A stretch of DNA of 52,120 bases from Lacticaseibacillus camelliae DSM 22697 = JCM 13995 (GCF_001311195.1 NZ_BBAJ01000010.1:1-52120); one strand, 5' to 3'; positions 18,502-29,389 are shown, numbered from the stretch's first letter. A program made the numbers and translations. Notes: generated by a model not told the origin, from the letters alone.

Positions 18502-19160
18502 TTAACGGCTGGATTCTTTCGGCTCCAACCGGCGCTGCACAAATCCCAGCACCAAGTCCGCGATAATCGCCATCAGCGCCGTGGGCAGCGCGCCGGCAAG
18601 GATGATGGCCCCGCCGTTGGTCGCGTTAGTCCCACGGATGATGATATCCCCGAGCCCGCCGGCGCCAACAAAGGCCCCGATGGCGGTGATGCCGATCGCA
18701 ACGACCAGCGCGTTGCGAATGCCGGCCATGATCACACTCATCAACAGCGGGATCTCGACTAGGTAAAGCCGCTGAAACGAGGTCATCCCCATCCCCTTGG
18801 CGGAATCGATCACCGTCGGGTCAACGCTGATCATGCCCGTGTACGTATTTTTGATGATTGGGAGCAGTGAGTACAGAAAGACGGTGACGATGACGGTGTT
18901 CACCCCGAGCCCAAGGCCCAGCATGATGATCGAGAGCATCGCCAGGCTGGGAATCGTTTGAATGACGTTGGCAATGCCGATGATGGTGCTGGACAGCTTG
19001 CGGTTGCGGGCGATAAACAGCCCAATGGGGATCCCGATCACAGCCGCGATCAACACCCCATATATCGAAATCAGAAAATGGCGGGTGAACTGACTCAGCA
19101 CATAACTGCCGTTCGTCGTCATGTAATACCAAAACTGCTGCCACGTATTCATGTTCGCCA

Positions 19161-19161
<1 letters not shown>
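18502..19161 (-). CDS. opuCD: Osmoprotectant ABC transporter permease OpuCD
   Basis: Membrane subunit of a glycine betaine/carnitine/choline importer. The 219 residues have about six helices and the binding-protein-dependent permease loop, with [32 protein letters not shown] contacting the ATPase and GAFVGAGGLGDIIIRG after it. Intact. Its ATG overlaps the opuCC stop by one base; last gene of opuCABCD. Confidence 0.92.
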
Positions 19162-20081
<920 letters not shown>

Positions 20082-20085
<4 letters not shown>

Positions 20086-20722
20086 TGCTCGGCCTCCTTC
20101 CGACTGGTCCGCGGGGTCAGCCGCTTTTCCAACTTGCCCAAAAGCCAATCGACCGTCAGCGCCAGGAGCGTGACGGGAATGGTGCCGCCGATGATCAGAT
20201 CCGGCTGAAACAGGTTCAGCCCGCTGAAGATCAGGTCGCCCAAACCGCCGGCCCCAATATAGGAGGCCAGCGTCGCCAGGCGATCACGTACACGGCTGAC
20301 AGGCGAATGCCGGCCATGATCACCGGCATCGCCATTGGCAGCTCGACCTGGGTGATCGACTGCACGGCGGTCATTCCCATGCCTTTCGCCGAATCCAACA
20401 GTGCCGGGGAAACGTCTTCCATCCCGATGTACGTGTTGCGCAGAATCGGCAGCAACGAGTAAATAAACAGCGCAACAATCGCCGGCAAGCGGCCGATCCC
20501 AAAGAGCGGGATCATGAGCGCCAACAGTGCCAGACTCGGCACCGTCTGCAGCATTGAGGCAATGGCGATGACCACTTTGGCCGTGCGCGGAAAGCGCGTG
20601 AGGACCACACCCAGCGGCACCGCGACCAGAATACCCAAGCCCAGCGAAATGCCAGAAATGTACAGCTGTTCCCAGGTTTTCACAAGCAGTTCGGTACCGT
20701 GCTGCGCCAAAAAGTTAACCAT
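20082..20722 (-). CDS. opuCB: Osmoprotectant ABC transporter permease OpuCB (frameshift)
   Basis: Second membrane subunit of the osmolyte importer, homologous to OpuCD. It has the ATPase-contact loop [40 protein letters not shown]. One base change near 20280 moves the frame; the continuation [20 protein letters not shown] restores the usual end. ATG 20722 overlaps the last eight bases of opuCA, and the stop overlaps the opuCC start (ATGA). About 213 residues. Confidence 0.9.
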
Positions 20723-21926
20723 TCTGGTCGCCTCCCACCTGCGGCTCGGCATCGGCTTTCGGCGCCTGCTCGCTGTGATCGGCGCTCTCCCCCCAGATGG
20801 TGTCGTATACCATGTCGACCAAAGCCGCCCGGGTAACGATGCCCTTCAGCTTGTTATCCTGGTCGACCACCGGGACGTACTTCAATCCGCGCTTGAGAAT
20901 GCGGTCGACCGAATCACGCAGGAGCGCAGACTCCTGAACGTAAAAAAAGCTTTTTTTTGCATGATGTCGGCCACGGCAGTCGACTTCGCGTACTGGCGCG
21001 TAAGGGACTCAATGTCGATAAAGCCCTTGAGGTAACCATTGTCATCAACCACCAGCAGGGTGTCAACGCGCCGGTCACGCATCAGCTTGATTGCCTCGAC
21101 CAAAGACTTCCCAGGCGTGATCGACACTGGATCCTTCAGCATGATCGCGCCCACCGTCGTGACATCCGCACGGGCTTGGATCAGGCGTTCCTCGCCAATC
21201 AACTCCCGCACAAATGGCGTCGCCGGGTGCTGCAACAGTGCCGTTGGCGTCGCGGTTTGAATGATGTGGCCACCGTCCATGACCACGATTTTGGTGGCCA
21301 GCTTGAGCGCCTCGTCCATGTCATGGGTAACAAACACCACCGTTTTGCCAAGCGTTTGCTGCAGGTTCTTGACCAGGTCTTGCAGGCTTTCACGGGTGAT
21401 TGGATCCAGGGCCCCGAACGGCTCGTCCATCAGGATCAAGTCCTGATTCGCCGCCAGCGCTCGAATGACCCCAATGCGCTGCTGCTGACCCCCGGAGAGC
21501 TCGGCCGGGTATCGATCAAGATAATCGACCGGCAAGTCGACCATTTTAATCAGCTCCTCGGCCTTGGCCCGGCGCTTTTTTCTCCGGCCACTTCAGAAGC
21601 TTGGGCACCAGTGTGATGTTCTCGTACAGGGTCATGTGGGGCATTAAGCCGATGTTTTGAATGACATAACCGATGTGCCGCCGCAAATTGACCGGGTCCT
21701 GCTGGTGGATGTCCTGGCCCTTGAATAAAATGGTGCCACCGGTCGGCTCCAGCATCCGGTTGATCATCCGCATCGTGGTCGTTTTGCCCGATCCGGAGGT
21801 GCCGATGAGGCAGACAAATTCGCCCTGATTGATGGTTAAATTGATGTGTTCGACCGCCACGTTGCCGCCGCGGTACACTTTGTTGACGTCCTGATACTGG
21901 ACGATGGGTGTCTTCTCAGTTGCCAT
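20715..21926 (-). CDS. opuCA: Osmoprotectant ABC transporter ATPase OpuCA with CBS domains (two frameshifts)
   Basis: Energises uptake of betaine-type solutes. Walker A IGTSGSGKTTTMRMINRM, signature LSGGQQQRIGVIRALAA, Walker B LILMDEPFGALDPITRES. Two C-terminal CBS domains follow (IMLKDPVSITPGKSLVEAI and KRGLKYVPVVDQDNKL), which in this family sense ionic strength or cyclic di-AMP. Frames change in the T6 run near 21575 and in the A/T runs at about 20941-20958. Joined length is about 403 residues. GGGAGG precedes the ATG at 21926; first gene of opuCABCD. Confidence 0.92.
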
Positions 21927-21948
21927 GTTGAACCTCCCGTTTTCCCGA

Positions 21949-21954
21949 TTTATA
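21949..21954 (-). promoter_or_regulatory. -10 box of the opuC operon
   Basis: TATAAA in the context TGTATAAAT, 22 bases before the opuCA start. No good -35 at the standard distance. Confidence 0.4.
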
Positions 21955-22051
21955 CACCCTCACCTTATCATGAACATTTCAAATGACCGTTTTCATTGTG
22001 CGCAACCGCGGCCCTACCGCCACTTTGACCAAGTTTGACAGCCAAAATTTT

Positions 22052-22104
22052 CAGAAAAAAAAGCACCAACTTCAAGAAGAAGTCAGTGCAGTTTGATGTG
22101 CTTG
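22052..22104 (-). terminator. Terminator of rplKA
   Basis: AAGCAC...GTGCTT outer stem with an inner ACTTC/GAAGT hairpin, followed by eight T on the minus strand. Confidence 0.8.
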
Positions 22105-22105
22105 T

Positions 22106-22794
22106 TTAGAATGCCGAAACGTCAACCTTGACCCCAGGGCCGAAGGTTGATGTCAGCGTCAAGCTTTGGATGTAAACACCCTTAGTTGACGCAGGGCGAG
22201 CCTTCACGATGGTTTCGTTGAGCGCCTTGAAGTTCTCGAGGAGCTTCGCGTCGTCGAAGGAAACCTTGCCGATCGGGGCGTGCACGATCCCGGCCTTGTC
22301 GGCGCGGTATGCGACCTGCCCACCTTGACGTCGTTGACCGCCTTAGCAGTGTCCATCGTCACAGTGCCGGTCTTCGGGTTAGGCATCAAGCCTTTTGGCC
22401 CGAGGACCCGGCCCAAACGACCAACCTTAGCCATCATTGGCGGTGTCGCAACGGCAACGTCAAAGTCGAGCCAGCCGTCCTGGACCTTTTTAACCAAGTC
22501 GTCGGAACCGACTTCATCGGCACCGGCATCTTTGGCAGCCTGCGCTTGCGGGCCTTCGGCGAAGACGATAACGCGCTGCGTCTTACCAGTCCCATTAGGC
22601 AGCACAAGTGCGCCACGGATCTGCTGGTCAGCCTGCTTAACGTCAATGTTCAGGTTGTATGCCACTTCAACGGTTGCGTCGAACTTGGCAAAATCGATCT
22701 TCTTGACCAAAGCAACTGCGTCTTCAGGGGTGTATGCCTTGGTGGCATCTACCTGCTTGGCAGCGTCTTGGTACTTCTTTGCTTTCTTAGCCAT
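22106..22794 (-). CDS. rplA: 50S ribosomal protein L1 (frameshift)
   Basis: Binds 23S rRNA at the L1 stalk and represses its own operon. N-terminal [21 protein letters not shown], the two-domain core with [14 protein letters not shown] and [18 protein letters not shown], and the C-terminal end in the second frame ([23 protein letters not shown]). One base is missing near 22318. The ATG at 22794 follows AAGGAGG; length about 229. Confidence 0.96.
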
Positions 22795-22883
22795 ACTGGA
22801 ATTTTCCTCCTTGCAAATGTGGTCAGCGGGCCGAAGCCCTTCCACTTGATTCATTCAGCTTTCGCTGAAGATCCGGACATGCA

Positions 22884-23309
22884 TTAGTCTTCGACTTCGA
22901 AGCCCATGGAACGTGCTGTCCCTTCAACCATGCGCATCGCAGCTTCTACATCTGCGGCGTTAAGGTCTTGCATCTTCGTTTCCGCGATCTGCTTCACTTG
23001 GTCCTTGGTGACCTTCGCAACCTTCTTGGTGTTCGGTTCGCCAGAGCCGTGCTCTACGCCAGCGGCCTTCTTCAGAAGAACCGCTGCCGGCGGGGTCTTG
23101 GTGACGAAGTCAAAGGAACGATCTTCGTACACGGTGATGACAACTGGAATCAGCATCCCATTTTGGTCTGCGGTCCGCGCGTTGAAATCCTTGGTGAAGC
23201 CCATGATATTGATCCCAGCTTGACCCAAAGCAGGGCCAACAGGCGGAGCTGGAGTTGCTTTGCCCCCAGGGATCTGGAGTTTAACGATGTTTGCTACTTT
23301 TTTAGCCAC
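22884..23309 (-). CDS. rplK: 50S ribosomal protein L11
   Basis: Part of the GTPase-associated centre. The 141 residues contain [26 protein letters not shown] and the C-terminal rRNA-binding domain ending [17 protein letters not shown]. The start is a GTG at 23309, nine bases after AAGGAGG; the longer frame is leader sequence. Intact; followed by rplA. Confidence 0.96.
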   Translation of the reverse strand: MAKKVANIVKLQIPGGKATPAPPVGPALGQAGINIMGFTKDFNARTADQNGMLIPVVITVYEDRSFDFVTKTPPAAVLLKKAAGVEHGSGEPNTKKVAKVTKDQVKQIAETKMQDLNAADVEAAMRMVEGTARSMGFEVED

Positions 23310-23336
23310 GAAACATAACCTCCTTAAGTCCGTGAT

Positions 23337-23372
23337 GTGGTCATGATGGGCAAGGTAATTTTGCCCTCCCAC
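23337..23372 (-). promoter_or_regulatory. L1-binding leader of the rplKA operon
   Basis: The minus strand reads GTGGGAGGGCAA ... TTGCCC ... ATGACCAC, the Gram-positive L1 leader: GTGG/CCAC closing pairs, a GGGAG bulge motif and an ATGA opposite it. It mimics the L1 site on 23S rRNA so excess L1 shuts off translation. Confidence 0.82.
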
Positions 23373-23396
23373 GCGTATGCCAGAACATACTCGACT

Positions 23397-23425
23397 AAGT
23401 TACCATGATTCAGCCCTAAAAGCAA
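23397..23425 (-). promoter_or_regulatory. Promoter of rplKA
   Basis: TTGCTT (23420-23425), 17-bp spacer, TAACTT (23397-23402), upstream of the L1 leader. Confidence 0.55.
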
Positions 23426-23437
23426 GATGAATCGCGC

Positions 23438-24262
23438 CTAACCTGCTGTCTCGTGCAGCGGCCACAGGAACGTGGCCACGTCTGCATCGACCAGTCGGTT
23501 CTCGTGCAATAAACTGTGCGCCGCCCGGGGGCCGCGAATCACGACTTCGGCGTACCGCGCCACCCGGTTCTGCGCCAGGTAGCGGATCGCCAGCGCGGAA
23601 TTCACGCCGACCGCCCCGTCGTGCTGCGACCCGTTAAATAAATCGCCGGCCACGTTCAGCCAGCGCAGCGTCTTTGGCAGGTCCTGTGCATGCGCCTGGA
23701 AAAAGTCGTAAATCGGCGCCGTCTGAGTCGGCCCAGCCGGGCCCAGCGGCCAATTGAAGATCTTGCCATTCTTGGCCACTTCCCGGTCGTTGTACGGCGC
23801 CGCCAGCGAGATCAGTGTCGCCACAGGCACCTTCGGCCTGCTGACCGTGTACAGCAACGCCGTGATCCCGCCCATTGAGTGTGAAACCAGGTTGATCGCC
23901 GGAAAAGCTGCCTGCTGCTGCAGCGCTGCGATCACGTTGGTCAAACCGGCGAACTGCTGCTGGGGGCGGATCTGCTTGTCGACAAAGAGCACCTGCACGG
24001 CCACGTGCGGACCAAACGCCAGCCGGCCCCGCAAATGCACGGCGCCATTGCGCCGAACGATTGCCACGACCTGCTTGTCAACTGGAAGACGTCGCAGCAT
24101 GTGCCCGAAGGTGTAACGGGTGCCGAAGTAGCCGGGCACAAACAGCGTGGGGATGTGATCCGCCACCGCCACCTTGCGCTGCTTGTCCGGGTGCCCCAGC
24201 GAGTACAAATCAAGGGCGAAGGCGATCAACGCCCCGCCCCCGATCACAATGAGCCAAATCAT
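23438..24262 (-). CDS. Membrane-anchored alpha/beta hydrolase (DUF915 type)
   Basis: Lipase/esterase-like protein. The ATG at 24262 opens a hydrophobic anchor (MIWLIVIGGGALIAFALDLY), so the catalytic domain is probably outside. TLFVPGYFGTRYTFGHML gives the oxyanion strand and turn, and VSHSMGGITALLYT carries the nucleophile Ser in a G/S-H-S-M-G motif. Candidate triad Asp is in GSQHDGAVGVNSAL and His in GPRAAHSLLHEN. About 274 residues, intact. It starts right at the end of nusG. Substrate unknown; the DUF915 family is common in lactobacilli. Confidence 0.82.
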   Translation of the reverse strand: MIWLIVIGGGALIAFALDLYSLGHPDKQRKVAVADHIPTLFVPGYFGTRYTFGHMLRRLPVDKQVVAIVRRNGAVHLRGRLAFGPHVAVQVLFVDKQIRPQQQFAGLTNVIAALQQQAAFPAINLVSHSMGGITALLYTVSRPKVPVATLISLAAPYNDREVAKNGKIFNWPLGPAGPTQTAPIYDFFQAHAQDLPKTLRWLNVAGDLFNGSQHDGAVGVNSALAIRYLAQNRVARYAEVVIRGPRAAHSLLHENRLVDADVATFLWPLHETAG

Positions 24263-24263
24263 C

Positions 24264-24810
24264 TTAAAGTTTGTCGACCTGATCGTAGTCCAGGTCGGCG
24301 GACACTTCACGTTCGAACATGTTAATGGTCGCCTTCAGCTTCTGCTTGTCCGGATCGTTGGCCGTGATTTTGCCCTTCATGCCAGCAAACGCGCCAGCGA
24401 TGATGGTGATCGTCTCGCCCACTTCAAAGGATAGCGTGGAATGCGTGGTGGCCATGCCCTGTGAGTGCAAAATGCTGGCCACTTCGTCCGGCATCAGCGG
24501 ATTGGGCTTGGAGCCACCGCCGTGAGAGCCGACAAAGCCGGTGACGCCTGGCGTGTTACGCACGACGAACCAGGATTCGTCGGTCATGACCATTTCGACC
24601 AGCACGTAGCCGGGGAAAATCTTTTCCATCTTGACCTTGTCCTTGCCGTCCGTTTTTTTCGTGCTCTTCCTCTTCAGGAACGATCACTTGGAAAATGTAG
24701 TCTTCCATGTTCATCGAGGTGACCCGAGACTCAAGGTTCGCCTTGACCTTATTTTCGTAACCAGAGTAAGTGTGCAGCACGTACCAGAGCTTTTCAGCTG
24801 ATTCAGCCAT
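24264..24810 (-). CDS. nusG: Transcription termination/antitermination factor NusG (frameshift)
   Basis: Binds RNA polymerase and controls pausing and termination. The NGN domain starts [21 protein letters not shown] and continues in a second frame at [30 protein letters not shown]; the C-terminal KOW domain has [19 protein letters not shown]. The shift is in the T7 run at 24653-24659. About 182 residues when joined. Confidence 0.95.
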
Positions 24811-24876
24811 TGTTTTTCTCCTTTTTTATGACAAATAAAACCGTCGCCAGAAGGCTTCGGTTTTTGCGCTGAGTCC

Positions 24877-24906
24877 AGTATACGCCAGAGCCAGCCTTGA
24901 TATCAA
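24877..24906 (-). promoter_or_regulatory. Promoter of nusG, inside the false extension of secE
   Basis: TTGATA (24901-24906), 18-bp spacer, TATACT (24877-24882) on the minus strand between secE and nusG. Confidence 0.55.
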
Positions 24907-24910
24907 GATT

Positions 24911-25080
24911 AAAAAAATGAACGCCTTCAGGATCAACAGGATGACCCAGTCTGCCAGAGCAAAGTAGGCAGCGAACAGAAGCGACGTGATGATGACGGTG
25001 GTGGTGTCGCGCCGGGTTTCCTTGGCGGTCGGCCAGGTAACCAGGGTCATTTCATGAATCACACTTTTGATAAATTTCAT
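24911..25080 (-). CDS. secE: Protein translocase subunit SecE
   Basis: Essential clamp subunit of the SecYEG channel. MKFIKSVIHEMTLVTWPTAKETRRDT is the conserved amphipathic N-terminus, followed by one membrane helix to about residue 54. As given, the frame runs on to 24826 and adds about 28 residues unlike SecE. The A/T-run at 24911-24917 suggests one extra base: with it removed the frame stops at about 56 residues, the normal size. I set the end there; the exact last base is uncertain. Confidence 0.88.
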
Positions 25081-25092
25081 CGCTGGTACCTC

Positions 25093-25243
25093 CTACTTTG
25101 TCTCGCGGTGCTCTGTCTGGCGCCCGCAGTACTTGCAATACTTATTTAACACCAGGCGCTCGGTCCGCCGCGGGTTCTCCGGAACAAAATAATTCCGGTG
25201 GCCACAAACGGCACACGCCAAGGCGACTTTTTTTAACGGACAT
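25093..25243 (-). CDS. rpmG: 50S ribosomal protein L33 (frameshift)
   Basis: Small zinc-type L33 with two CxxC pairs (CAVCGHRNY and [14 protein letters not shown]). The true start is the ATG at 25243 after AGGAGGGG, reading MSVKKVALA; the run at 25228-25234 has one base too many and pushes the start out of frame. About 49 residues. It precedes secE as in other Firmicutes. Confidence 0.93.
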
Positions 25244-25268
25244 GAAGCACCCCTCCTAGCTTCAAACC

Positions 25269-25297
25269 ATGTTATCAGAAAAAGCCAGGCACTGCAA
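25269..25297 (-). promoter_or_regulatory. Promoter of rpmG-secE, overlapping the end of dmkA
   Basis: TTGCAG (25292-25297), 17-bp spacer, TAACAT (25269-25274). It would free rpmG from the electron-transfer operon upstream. Confidence 0.5.
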
Positions 25298-26268
25298 GGT
25301 CGACCGCGATGCAAATGAGCAGCAGCACGGTTTCGCTGCCGAACGTCAGCAGCAGGTTGGCCACCGCCGTGTTGAATGTTTTCCCCTTATCTTGCACCGC
25401 TAAAAAAGCGTTGATGTTCTGCCGCACTCGCGGCCACATGAACACCACCAGCAGGATCGGCCACGGCAGCAAGCGCAGACCCACGGCCAGCACAATGGCT
25501 AGGTAAGCGGCTGCGGGCAGCCACGGGTAAATTTTCAGTGCGCGTGCCTTGCCCAAGTAATACGGCAGGGTGAAGCGCTGGTTGCGCTGGTCCTGCGCCA
25601 GATCGCATATATTGTCCGCAAACATGATGGTTCCATCGAGGATGACGATCGGCAGCGCGAGGAAAAAGAGTTCCAGAACCAACGGCACATTGCCGCTCAA
25701 CACAAACCGATTCCCAGTCAGCGTCAGCACGATCGGCTGGGGCACGATATTGACAAACACCGCGATGAACACGGCGCCAAATCCTTCCACCGTGCCTGAC
25801 AACACCTCGCCGGAAGGAATCCGCGAGAGCGGCACCGGCCCGAAAGTGTAGAAAATTGCCACGAAAATGCCTAGCCCGCCAATCAGCAGCAGGCTGAGGT
25901 TCGTGCGCCACACCAAGATCAGCCCCGCGGCAACCGCGATGGTCAGGAAAAGCCCCATCAGGGCCAAAACCCGGCGCGGCGACAGGTGCTCGCGGCCGAT
26001 GATGTTTTGCGTCTGCCGGTAGTGCTCGTCTTTAGCCTTGTAAAAGTCCTGGACATTGTTAAACCCGGTGACGAACAAAGCGATGCTCATCTGGCCGACA
26101 AAGTACACCAGCGAATTCACCCAGTTGAACTGGTGGAACCCCCACCACGCGTACAACACACCAAACAGGTAAGGCAGAAAACTGCACAGCTTGGCCGGCA
26201 GCCGAATCAGCTCAAAAAAACAGCGGCCAGGTCAGCGGCCGATACGCACCGTGAACCTCTTTACTCAT
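25275..26268 (-). CDS. dmkA: UbiA-family prenyltransferase, first DmkA-like copy (frameshift)
   Basis: Membrane enzyme that attaches a polyprenyl chain to 1,4-dihydroxy-2-naphthoate to make demethylmenaquinone. Both metal-binding motifs are present: [11 protein letters not shown] and [12 protein letters not shown], within eight or nine helices. N-terminal [16 protein letters not shown] is separated from the rest by a shift in the A7 run at 26214-26220. About 331 residues. The ATG at 26268 overlaps the stop of the second copy (ATGA), so they are coupled. DmkA makes the quinone used by Ndh2 in extracellular electron transfer; MenA is the general name. Confidence 0.85.
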
Positions 26269-27211
26269 CGGCTCACCCCCCAGCAGACGGCCAGCCCAAG
26301 CATCAGCGCCAGATTGGCGACCGTCATCGTCCGCAGCGCCAGACTAAACGTGGTGGCCTTATCAGGGTGTGCAGTGAAGCGCCGCGCATCGCGCCACACC
26401 AGCGGCAGTGGCAAGAGCGCCAGCAGGATCGGCCACGGCAGCAGCCGCAGCACAGCTGCCACCAGCACCGCCGCAAACCCCACCAGCGCCAGAACCAAGT
26501 ACAGCCAAGCCGCATATTTTGGCCCCAGGTACATGGGCAGCGTCACCCGGTGGTTGCGCTTGTCCTCCTCGATATCAGACATGTTGTTGGCCAGCATCAC
26601 GTTCGCAATTGTAGCCATCGGCGTGATGCACACCAGCCCCAGCGAAAGCAGCGCCAGCCAGTTGCCGCTCAGACTCAGCGTCGGCCACGCCAGCTGCAGG
26701 TTTAGCAGCCGACTGGCATCGACGTTCACATAGGTCGCAATCAGCGGTATGCCCAGTCCCATCGTGAGGCCGGAAAACACTTCGCCAAGCGGCAGGCGCG
26801 ACAACGGCAGCGGACCAAACGTGTAGAAGATCCCGATGGCAAAACATACCACGCCGATCAGCAGGAGCAGCCAGTCCGTGCGGGCGCTCAGGACCAGACC
26901 CAGCCCAGTGGCCAGGATCAACAGCGCGAGCACGATGCCGCGGACTAGGCCGACTGACAAATGGGCCTTGCCGATGATATTCACGGTGCGGCGGTAGTGG
27001 TCATCCTTGGCTTTCTGGTAATCCATCAGGTTATTCAGCGCCGTTGTCATCATGTCAAACGCCAGCATGGCCACAAAAAAAACAGCCCGGTGTTCACCCA
27101 GTTGAGCTGGTGATAATATGCCAGCGCGAACAGCGTGCCAACGCCGAACGGCAGAATGCTCGCCAGTTTGGTGCGCGCTTCCACCAGCGTCAAAAACTCT
27201 TGGACAGACAT
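26265..27211 (-). CDS. UbiA-family prenyltransferase, second DmkA-like copy (frameshift)
   Basis: Paralogue of the previous gene, with the same topology and both Asp-rich motifs: NNLMDYQKAKDDH and NNMSDIEEDKRN. A shared stretch (FYTFGP-PLSR-P-GE) shows common descent, but the rest has drifted, so this is not a recent copy. N-terminal MSVQEFLTLVEARTKLASILPF is in another frame because of the A8 run at 27075-27082. ATG 27211 follows GGGGGAG. It lies 15 bases after fmnB. Whether the two act on different rings, prenyl chains or as a pair cannot be told. Confidence 0.83.
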
Positions 27212-27226
27212 CAAACTCCCCCAGTG

Positions 27227-28301
27227 TTATTTCAGTGTCGCGAGCTGATAGCCCGAATTCTTCAGCAGCTGGAACCTGTTCTTCAAGCCACTGGAGACGT
27301 AAACCTTCTTGTCCTTAGTGATGAAAATTGCCTCGGCGTCCTTCTGCTTTTCGATGAAGGCCATGCCATCACGCAGCCCTTTGTCGAAGGTCGCGGTGGA
27401 CAGCGCGTCCCCGTCGACTGACTTTTTAGTGACGATCGACACGCCCATCAGATTATTTTCAAACGGGTAGCCGGTGCGCGGGTTCATCAGGTGCGAGTAG
27501 TTGTGACCGTCCACCACTAGGTGCCGCTCGTAGATTCCCGAGGTCACCACCGTCAGATTCGCCCCTGGCACCGTGCCGATTGAGGTGCCGCGCGGCTTCT
27601 TGGGGTCCTGAATGCCCACGGTCCACGGGCGGTTCTCCGCCTTGGGACTGTGCCCCATCACAAAAATGTTGCCGCCCAGGTCGATGATAGCCGTATTGAC
27701 CCCGTCTTTTTTTGAAGACCTTCACGACCTCGTCGGTGATGAAGCCCTTGGCGATGCCGCCCAGGTCCAACTGCATCCCCTTCTTTTTCAGGTACACGGT
27801 CTGCTTGCTGGGATCTAGGGTCACGTCAGCGTAGTGCACCAGCGGCAGGACGCGGTCGATCTCGGCCTGGCTTGGCTTGCGCGCATCGGGGAAGCCAATG
27901 TGCCACAGGCTGGTGACCGGCCCAATCGCTAGATCAAACGAACCTTGCGAGCGCTGGCTGTACGACTTGGCGTATTGAATCAGCCGGAAAACGTCCTTGG
28001 AGACCTTCACCGGGCGCTCCCCGGCCGCCTTGTTCACGGCGTCGACCTCAGAGCCTTTTTGGTTGACGGTAATCTTCTTCGCCAGGCTCCTGACCCGCGC
28101 GAAGCCGTCGGCCACCGCGCCGGCTTTGCCCTTATTGTAAACACTGAGCGTCACCACAGTCCCCATCAGGAACTCAGTCGACTGGTGCGGTGTTTGGATC
28201 ACTGCTGCCAGTTTTGGCTTGGGCGTGGTCTTTTGACCGCACGCCGCAAGCGGCAAGGCCAGCGCCAGCAGTACAAGCAGCGCCTTAACACTTTTTTTCA
28301 T
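27227..28301 (-). CDS. fmnB: FAD:protein FMN transferase lipoprotein (frameshift)
   Basis: ApbE-family enzyme that cuts FAD and links FMN to threonine in target proteins; here the likely target is PplA. Signal peptide with lipobox LAAC (about 18-21), so it acts outside. Conserved parts are TEFLMGTVVTLSVY, FDLAIGPVTSLWHIG, QLDLGGIAKGFITDEV and, after the shift in the T7 run at 27707-27713, DLGGNIFVMG, HLMNPRTGYPFENN and VDGDALSTATFDKG (metal/FAD site). About 357 residues. GGGGG precedes the ATG at 28301; followed by the two DmkA genes. Confidence 0.93.
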
Positions 28302-28327
28302 GATGCGCCCCCTTCACGTTTTCTTCT

Positions 28328-28355
28328 ATTATACAGAGATACAGAAACCAGCCAA
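28328..28355 (-). promoter_or_regulatory. Promoter of fmnB-dmkA-dmkA
   Basis: TTGGCT (28350-28355), 16-bp spacer, TATAAT (28328-28333), immediately after the pplA terminator. Confidence 0.6.
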
Positions 28356-28387
28356 TAAAAAAGCAGCATCCGCGAGGACACTGCTTT
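28355..28387 (-). terminator. Terminator of pplA
   Basis: AAAGCAG/CTGCTTT hairpin followed by TTTATT on the minus strand. Confidence 0.85.
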
Positions 28388-28406
28388 CGCACTCGGTTGA
28401 GTGAAC

Positions 28407-29330
28407 TTATTCAGCGTACACGATGTTCGAAACCTTGATTGGGGTCTTATTGCCGGCCTGAGCCGCGTTGATCAGCTGTTCAGCGTAGAGGATGAAGGTA
28501 TCGGAACTGTCAGTCGCACCGGAAACCACATCGACTTCGGCAGGCTTTTGCGTCTTGACCAGCGCGTCGTTGAGCTTCTTGGTGTACTCCTTAGGCCCAA
28601 CGCCGTTGACCTTCTTCATGCTCTTTTCGTACTCAGCATCTTGGGTCTTGGACTTGCCGTTCTTGTCCACGTTGTCGTACTTGCTTTGCGTAATCTTGCC
28701 GCCAGAAACGACGATGGAGAAAACGGTGCGGTAGCCGTGGGAGTAGTTTTCCTGTTCCAGCGTGTAAGTGCCATCCTTCATCTTTGCAGTGTTTTGAACT
28801 TCGATCTTCTTGGTGTTGCCAGCCTGGGCCGCCTGAACCAGCTGCTGCGCGTAGTTCTTGAAGGTCAAACTGGAATCAGTGGCACCGGAAACCACGTCGA
28901 TGGCGTTCGTGTTGGTCCCGTTCTTCTTAAAGGAATTGTTCAGTGCCGGAATGTATTCCTTAGGGCCAACGCCGGCCTGCTTCTTCATGGTCTTTTCGTA
29001 TTCAGTGTCCTTGGTCTTGGACTTACCATTCTTGTCCACGTAATCATAGGTGGTCTTGGTGATCTTACCATTGGCAACGGTCATGCCCATTTCAACCTTG
29101 TAGCCGTGGTCGTAGCCGGTTTCATCAAGCGTGTAATCCCCGTCTTTAAGCGGTGCGCCAGCGGTTTGCTTTTGGGCCTTGGCACTGGATGAAGACTTCT
29201 TGGCAGTCTTGGACGACGTCGTCTTGCTAGACGAGGAGTCCTTGCTGCTGGAGCTGCTGCCGCAAGCGGCCAACGTCAAGGCAGAAAGCGCGATGATGGA
29301 GATGCTTGCCAAAGTCTTAGATAATTTCAT
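28407..29330 (-). CDS. pplA: Flavinylated electron-transfer lipoprotein PplA
   Basis: Surface lipoprotein that carries covalent FMN and passes electrons to extracellular acceptors such as ferric iron. Signal peptide with lipobox LAAC (about 20-23), a Ser/Lys/Thr-rich linker (about 24-60), then two FMN-binding domains (about 65-180 and 190-305). Each repeats GYKV/GYRT, YDYVDKNGKSKTKD-like, GVGPKEY and the flavinylation motif DVVSGATDSS, in which FmnB would modify the Thr. The internal repeat is strong. ATG 29330 follows AAAGGGG; the longer frame is not used. Intact, about 307 residues. Confidence 0.95.
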   Translation of the reverse strand: MKLSKTLASISIIALSALTLAACGSSSSSKDSSSSKTTSSKTAKKSSSSAKAQKQTAGAPLKDGDYTLDETGYDHGYKVEMGMTVANGKITKTTYDYVDKNGKSKTKDTEYEKTMKKQAGVGPKEYIPALNNSFKKNGTNTNAIDVVSGATDSSLTFKNYAQQLVQAAQAGNTKKIEVQNTAKMKDGTYTLEQENYSHGYRTVFSIVVSGGKITQSKYDNVDKNGKSKTQDAEYEKSMKKVNGVGPKEYTKKLNDALVKTQKPAEVDVVSGATDSSDTFILYAEQLINAAQAGNKTPIKVSNIVYAE

Positions 29331-29389
29331 TTTCCGATACCCCTTTTGAATAAAATTGGCGAACTTTGTGTTACATTTCACACAAACCA

